Shown here: piece after piece, positions 38,394 through 41,059 of the stretch | Layout: the number at the start of each line of letters is the position of its first letter | Numbering within the stretch: position 1 is the stretch's first letter | Assembly (NCBI GenBank): GCA_905181895.1 | Contig: CAJJAB010000026.1 | Span: 1 to 41,059, forward strand | Direction: 5' to 3' | Length of the DNA: 41,059 nt | Source: Flavobacteria bacterium MS024-2A | GTDB taxonomy: Bacteria > Bacteroidota > Bacteroidia > Flavobacteriales > Flavobacteriaceae | Position numbers and translations under genes: made by a program | Notes under the pieces: model-generated | The model's database searches: none | What the model saw: only the letters and a program-made list of their open reading frames with translations | What the model was told of the DNA's origin: nothing

Positions 38394-39011
38394 TTAAAGA
38401 GGCAGGTAAACCACTTTTTTGGTTTCAAAAAATGGATCTAAAAAATAGTCTTTCAAAGCAAATTCTTTTGCTTTTGGAAAAGAAATTAATTCTTCTTTAA
38501 GGTCTCCTCCCTTTAAATATAATATTCCATTTTTGAATGCATGATTATGTATGGGCCGGATTTTTTTATTAACCCAGGGTACAAAAGTTTCCATTTTAGC
38601 AACAGCTCGACTAACGACAAAGTCAATTTGAATTGAAAAATCTTCTGCCCGAGTATGCATAGATGAAATATTTTTTAAACCTAACACTCTTGAAACGTCT
38701 TGAACAACCTTTATTTTTTTTCCAATACTATCAATAAGAAAAAAATATGCCTCTGGGAATAAAATTGCCAACGGAATACCTGGAAACCCACCACCTGTCC
38801 CTACATCTAGAATTTTTGCGTTGGGCCTAAATTCAACTACTTTAGCAATCCCGAGAGAATGTAAAACATGTCTCTCAAAAAAAAAATCCATATCCTTTCT
38901 TGAAATTAAATTAATTTTGACATTCCAATCAGAATATAAGCTAAAAAGTAAATCAAACTGATTTATTTGTTGCTCACTAAGAGTAGGAAAAAATTTTAGA
39001 AGCTTATCCAA
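38394..39011 (-). CDS. rsmG: 16S rRNA (guanine(527)-N(7))-methyltransferase RsmG
   Basis: ILDVGTGGGFPGIPLAI, FVVSRAVAKMETFVPW, KGGDLKEEL. Confidence 0.96.
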   Translation of the reverse strand: MDKLLKFFPTLSEQQINQFDLLFSLYSDWNVKINLISRKDMDFFFERHVLHSLGIAKVVEFRPNAKILDVGTGGGFPGIPLAILFPEAYFFLIDSIGKKIKVVQDVSRVLGLKNISSMHTRAEDFSIQIDFVVSRAVAKMETFVPWVNKKIRPIHNHAFKNGILYLKGGDLKEELISFPKAKEFALKDYFLDPFFETKKVVYLPL

Positions 39012-39017
39012 GGTAGT

Positions 39018-39048
39018 TTTGTTTAGAAAGTTTTTTCAACTATTTTTA
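39018..39048 (+). promoter_or_regulatory. Bacteroidetes promoter TTTG-N19-TATTTTTA for the desaturase gene
   Basis: TTTG 39018-39021, 19-nt spacer, TATTTTTA 39041-39048, ATG 39065. Confidence 0.6.
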
Positions 39049-39064
39049 CGTAATAATATTTTTT

Positions 39065-40159
39065 ATGCAAGCTACACAAAGCCTTCGTTTTTCCAGAAAA
39101 GACCCTAAACAATTTTTTAAAACTTTAAACCATAGGGTAAATCAGCATTTTAAAGAAAAAAAAATGGCCAAAACAGGAAACTGGAAGTTGTACATTAAAA
39201 CAATCGTGATGTTTTCGCTAATGATAGCACCTTATCTTTTAGTTATCACTCTTGAAATAAGCCTTTGGCTGAAATTACCCCTGTGCATGGTTATGGGAAT
39301 TGGAATGGCTGGCGTTGGCATGAATGTAATGCATGATGGAAATCATGGCTCCTTTTCTAAGCATCCGTTGATAAATAAAATAATGGGGAGTAGCATATAT
39401 ATTTTGGCAGGAAATGTATTCAACTGGAAAATTAAACACAATGTTTTACACCATACCTTCACGAATATTCACGGACATGATGAAGACTTAGAGGCAGGTC
39501 GCATCATTCGTTTTTCAAGGCACGCTGAATGGATGCCCCATCATAAATTTCAACATTTATATTCAATTTTGTTATATGGATTATTGACTATCAATTGGGC
39601 TGTATTTTCAGACTTTCAACAAATGAAAAGGTATATGAAGAGAAAACTTTCTTACGTAAATAGCAAAAAACCTAGCCTACAATGGATTGGACTATTTTTA
39701 ACTAAAATTATCTACTTCACAATTTGGATTGCTATTCCTATAATTTTTATTAATAGCCCTTGGTGGACAGTATTAATTGGGTTTGTTATAATGCATTATA
39801 CAGCGGGACTTATTCTAAGTCTAGTTTTTCAATTAGCGCATGTTATAGAGGATGCAGAAATGCCTAGGGCAAATACTTCTGGAACTATGAAAAATACCTG
39901 GGCCATTCATCAGCTTCTCACAACAGTAAACTTTTCTACTAAAAATAGATTTATGAATTGGTTTACGGGTGGATTAAACCATCAAATTGAGCATCATATT
40001 TTTCCACATATCAGTCATGTTCATTATTCGAAAATTGCAGCTATCGTTAAAAAGACAACTAAAGAATTTAATTTACCATATAACGAATACAAAACAACCC
40101 GAAGTGCCCTTGTTTCGCATTTTAAATTTTTAAAACAAATGGGGGTGCAACCCGCTTAA
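39065..40159 (+). CDS. Membrane fatty acid desaturase
   Basis: Three His boxes HDGNHG, HHTFTNIHGHDED, NHQIEHH and multiple TM segments. Confidence 0.93.
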   Translation: MQATQSLRFSRKDPKQFFKTLNHRVNQHFKEKKMAKTGNWKLYIKTIVMFSLMIAPYLLVITLEISLWLKLPLCMVMGIGMAGVGMNVMHDGNHGSFSKHPLINKIMGSSIYILAGNVFNWKIKHNVLHHTFTNIHGHDEDLEAGRIIRFSRHAEWMPHHKFQHLYSILLYGLLTINWAVFSDFQQMKRYMKRKLSYVNSKKPSLQWIGLFLTKIIYFTIWIAIPIIFINSPWWTVLIGFVIMHYTAGLILSLVFQLAHVIEDAEMPRANTSGTMKNTWAIHQLLTTVNFSTKNRFMNWFTGGLNHQIEHHIFPHISHVHYSKIAAIVKKTTKEFNLPYNEYKTTRSALVSHFKFLKQMGVQPA

Positions 40160-40164
40160 TTTTT

Positions 40165-41059
40165 ATGAAACAACTTTCAGAACGGATCAACAGCTTACCT
40201 GTTTCAGAAACACTTGCCATGGCAGCCAAAGCCAGGGAATTAAAAAATAAAGGATTAGATATTATAGGATTAAGCCTTGGAGAGCCAGATTTTAACACTC
40301 CAGAATTTATAAAAGATGCAGCTATTCAAGCCGTAAAAGACAACTGGAATTCTTATTCTCCTGTAGACGGTTATGCAGATTTAAAAGAATCTATTTGCCT
40401 CAAATTTAAACGTGATAATGGCTTAAATTATAAACCATCTCAAGTAGTGGTTTCCACTGGAGCCAAACAATCCATAGCTAATGTGTGTATGGTTTTACTG
40501 AATCCAGGAGATGAAGTTTTATTACCTGCTCCCTATTGGGTTAGCTATTCTGCCATTGCAACTCTTGCAGAGGCAAAATCTGTAATTATACCCTCCTCGA
40601 TTGAAACAGATTTTAAAATTACACCGGATCAGTTAGAAAATGCGATAACACCCAAGACAAAATTGGTCATGTTCAATTCTCCAAACAATCCTAGCGGAAC
40701 GATCTACACTGAATCAGAATATCGTGCTTTAGGAAAGGTATTGGAAAAATATCCCGACATCCACATTCTTTCAGATGAAATTTATGAACACATTAATTAC
40801 GGAACCGATCATTTTAGTATTGCTGCCATACCAGAATTATACGACCGAACTATTACAGTGAATGGTGTAGCCAAAGCCTTTGCAATGACTGGCTGGCGTA
40901 TCGGATATATAGGTGCTCCCGAGTGGATTGCAAAAGCCTGTAACAAGATGCAGGGACAAATTACATCTGGAGCAAATTGTATTGCACAACGTGCAACAAT
41001 CGCTGCCTTAGAAGCTCCCGTTGATAAAATTCAATACATGATTGATGAATTTGCAAAAC
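40165..41059 (+). CDS. Pyridoxal phosphate-dependent aminotransferase (aspartate aminotransferase-like), truncated by the window edge
   Basis: Absent from the ORF track (no stop in window). Translation MKQLSERINSLPVSETLAMAAKARELKNKGLDIIGLSLGEPDFNTPEFI..., FNSPNNPSGTIY, NGVAKAFAMTGWRIGYIG. Confidence 0.93.
   Translation, partial: MKQLSERINSLPVSETLAMAAKARELKNKGLDIIGLSLGEPDFNTPEFIKDAAIQAVKDNWNSYSPVDGYADLKESICLKFKRDNGLNYKPSQVVVSTGAKQSIANVCMVLLNPGDEVLLPAPYWVSYSAIATLAEAKSVIIPSSIETDFKITPDQLENAITPKTKLVMFNSPNNPSGTIYTESEYRALGKVLEKYPDIHILSDEIYEHINYGTDHFSIAAIPELYDRTITVNGVAKAFAMTGWRIGYIGAPEWIAKACNKMQGQITSGANCIAQRATIAALEAPVDKIQYMIDEFAK

Noticed and set aside
1-41059. CRISPR arrays, IS elements, prophage, toxin-antitoxin or defence genes, rRNA/tRNA
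   Set aside because: Scanned by eye: no regularly spaced repeats, transposase or recombinase ORFs, or RNA genes; intergenic space is too small for most of these. A tool-based search (tRNAscan, CRISPR finder, DefenseFinder) would be decisive.

Overview
AT-rich, gene-dense window with the gene content, synteny and promoter style of a marine Flavobacteriaceae chromosome (taxonomy is inference). I support about 44 protein-coding genes. Almost all are core housekeeping: M1 peptidase, yaaA, RluA-type pseudouridine synthase, ddl, coaD, pyrE, birA, rsfS, ftsH, cdsA, psd, valS, murB, dtd, rsgA, gpmI, map, a complete nqrA-F operon plus a small conserved gene and apbE, a T9SS plug-domain protein (DUF5103), apaG, pruA, rsmG, a fatty acid desaturase, and a PLP aminotransferase truncated at the right edge and absent from the ORF track. 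I found no rRNA, tRNA, CRISPR array, IS element, prophage or defence island, and I do not see a convincing undescribed system. The points most worth a second look are: (i) the NqrB flavinylation-type motif reads DAISGET while NqrC in the same operon reads DAISGAT; (ii) a strong terminator separates nqrF from a small uncharacterised gene plus apbE; (iii) a perfect 15-bp direct repeat lies 80 bp apart between nqrA and the plug-protein gene, one copy overlapping the likely nqrA promoter; (iv) several convergent gene pairs share overlapping stop codons (TTAA/TTAG); (v) several Bacteroidetes-type promoters (TTTG-N19/20-TAnnTTTR) sit almost on top of start codons, implying leaderless or very short-leader mRNAs.
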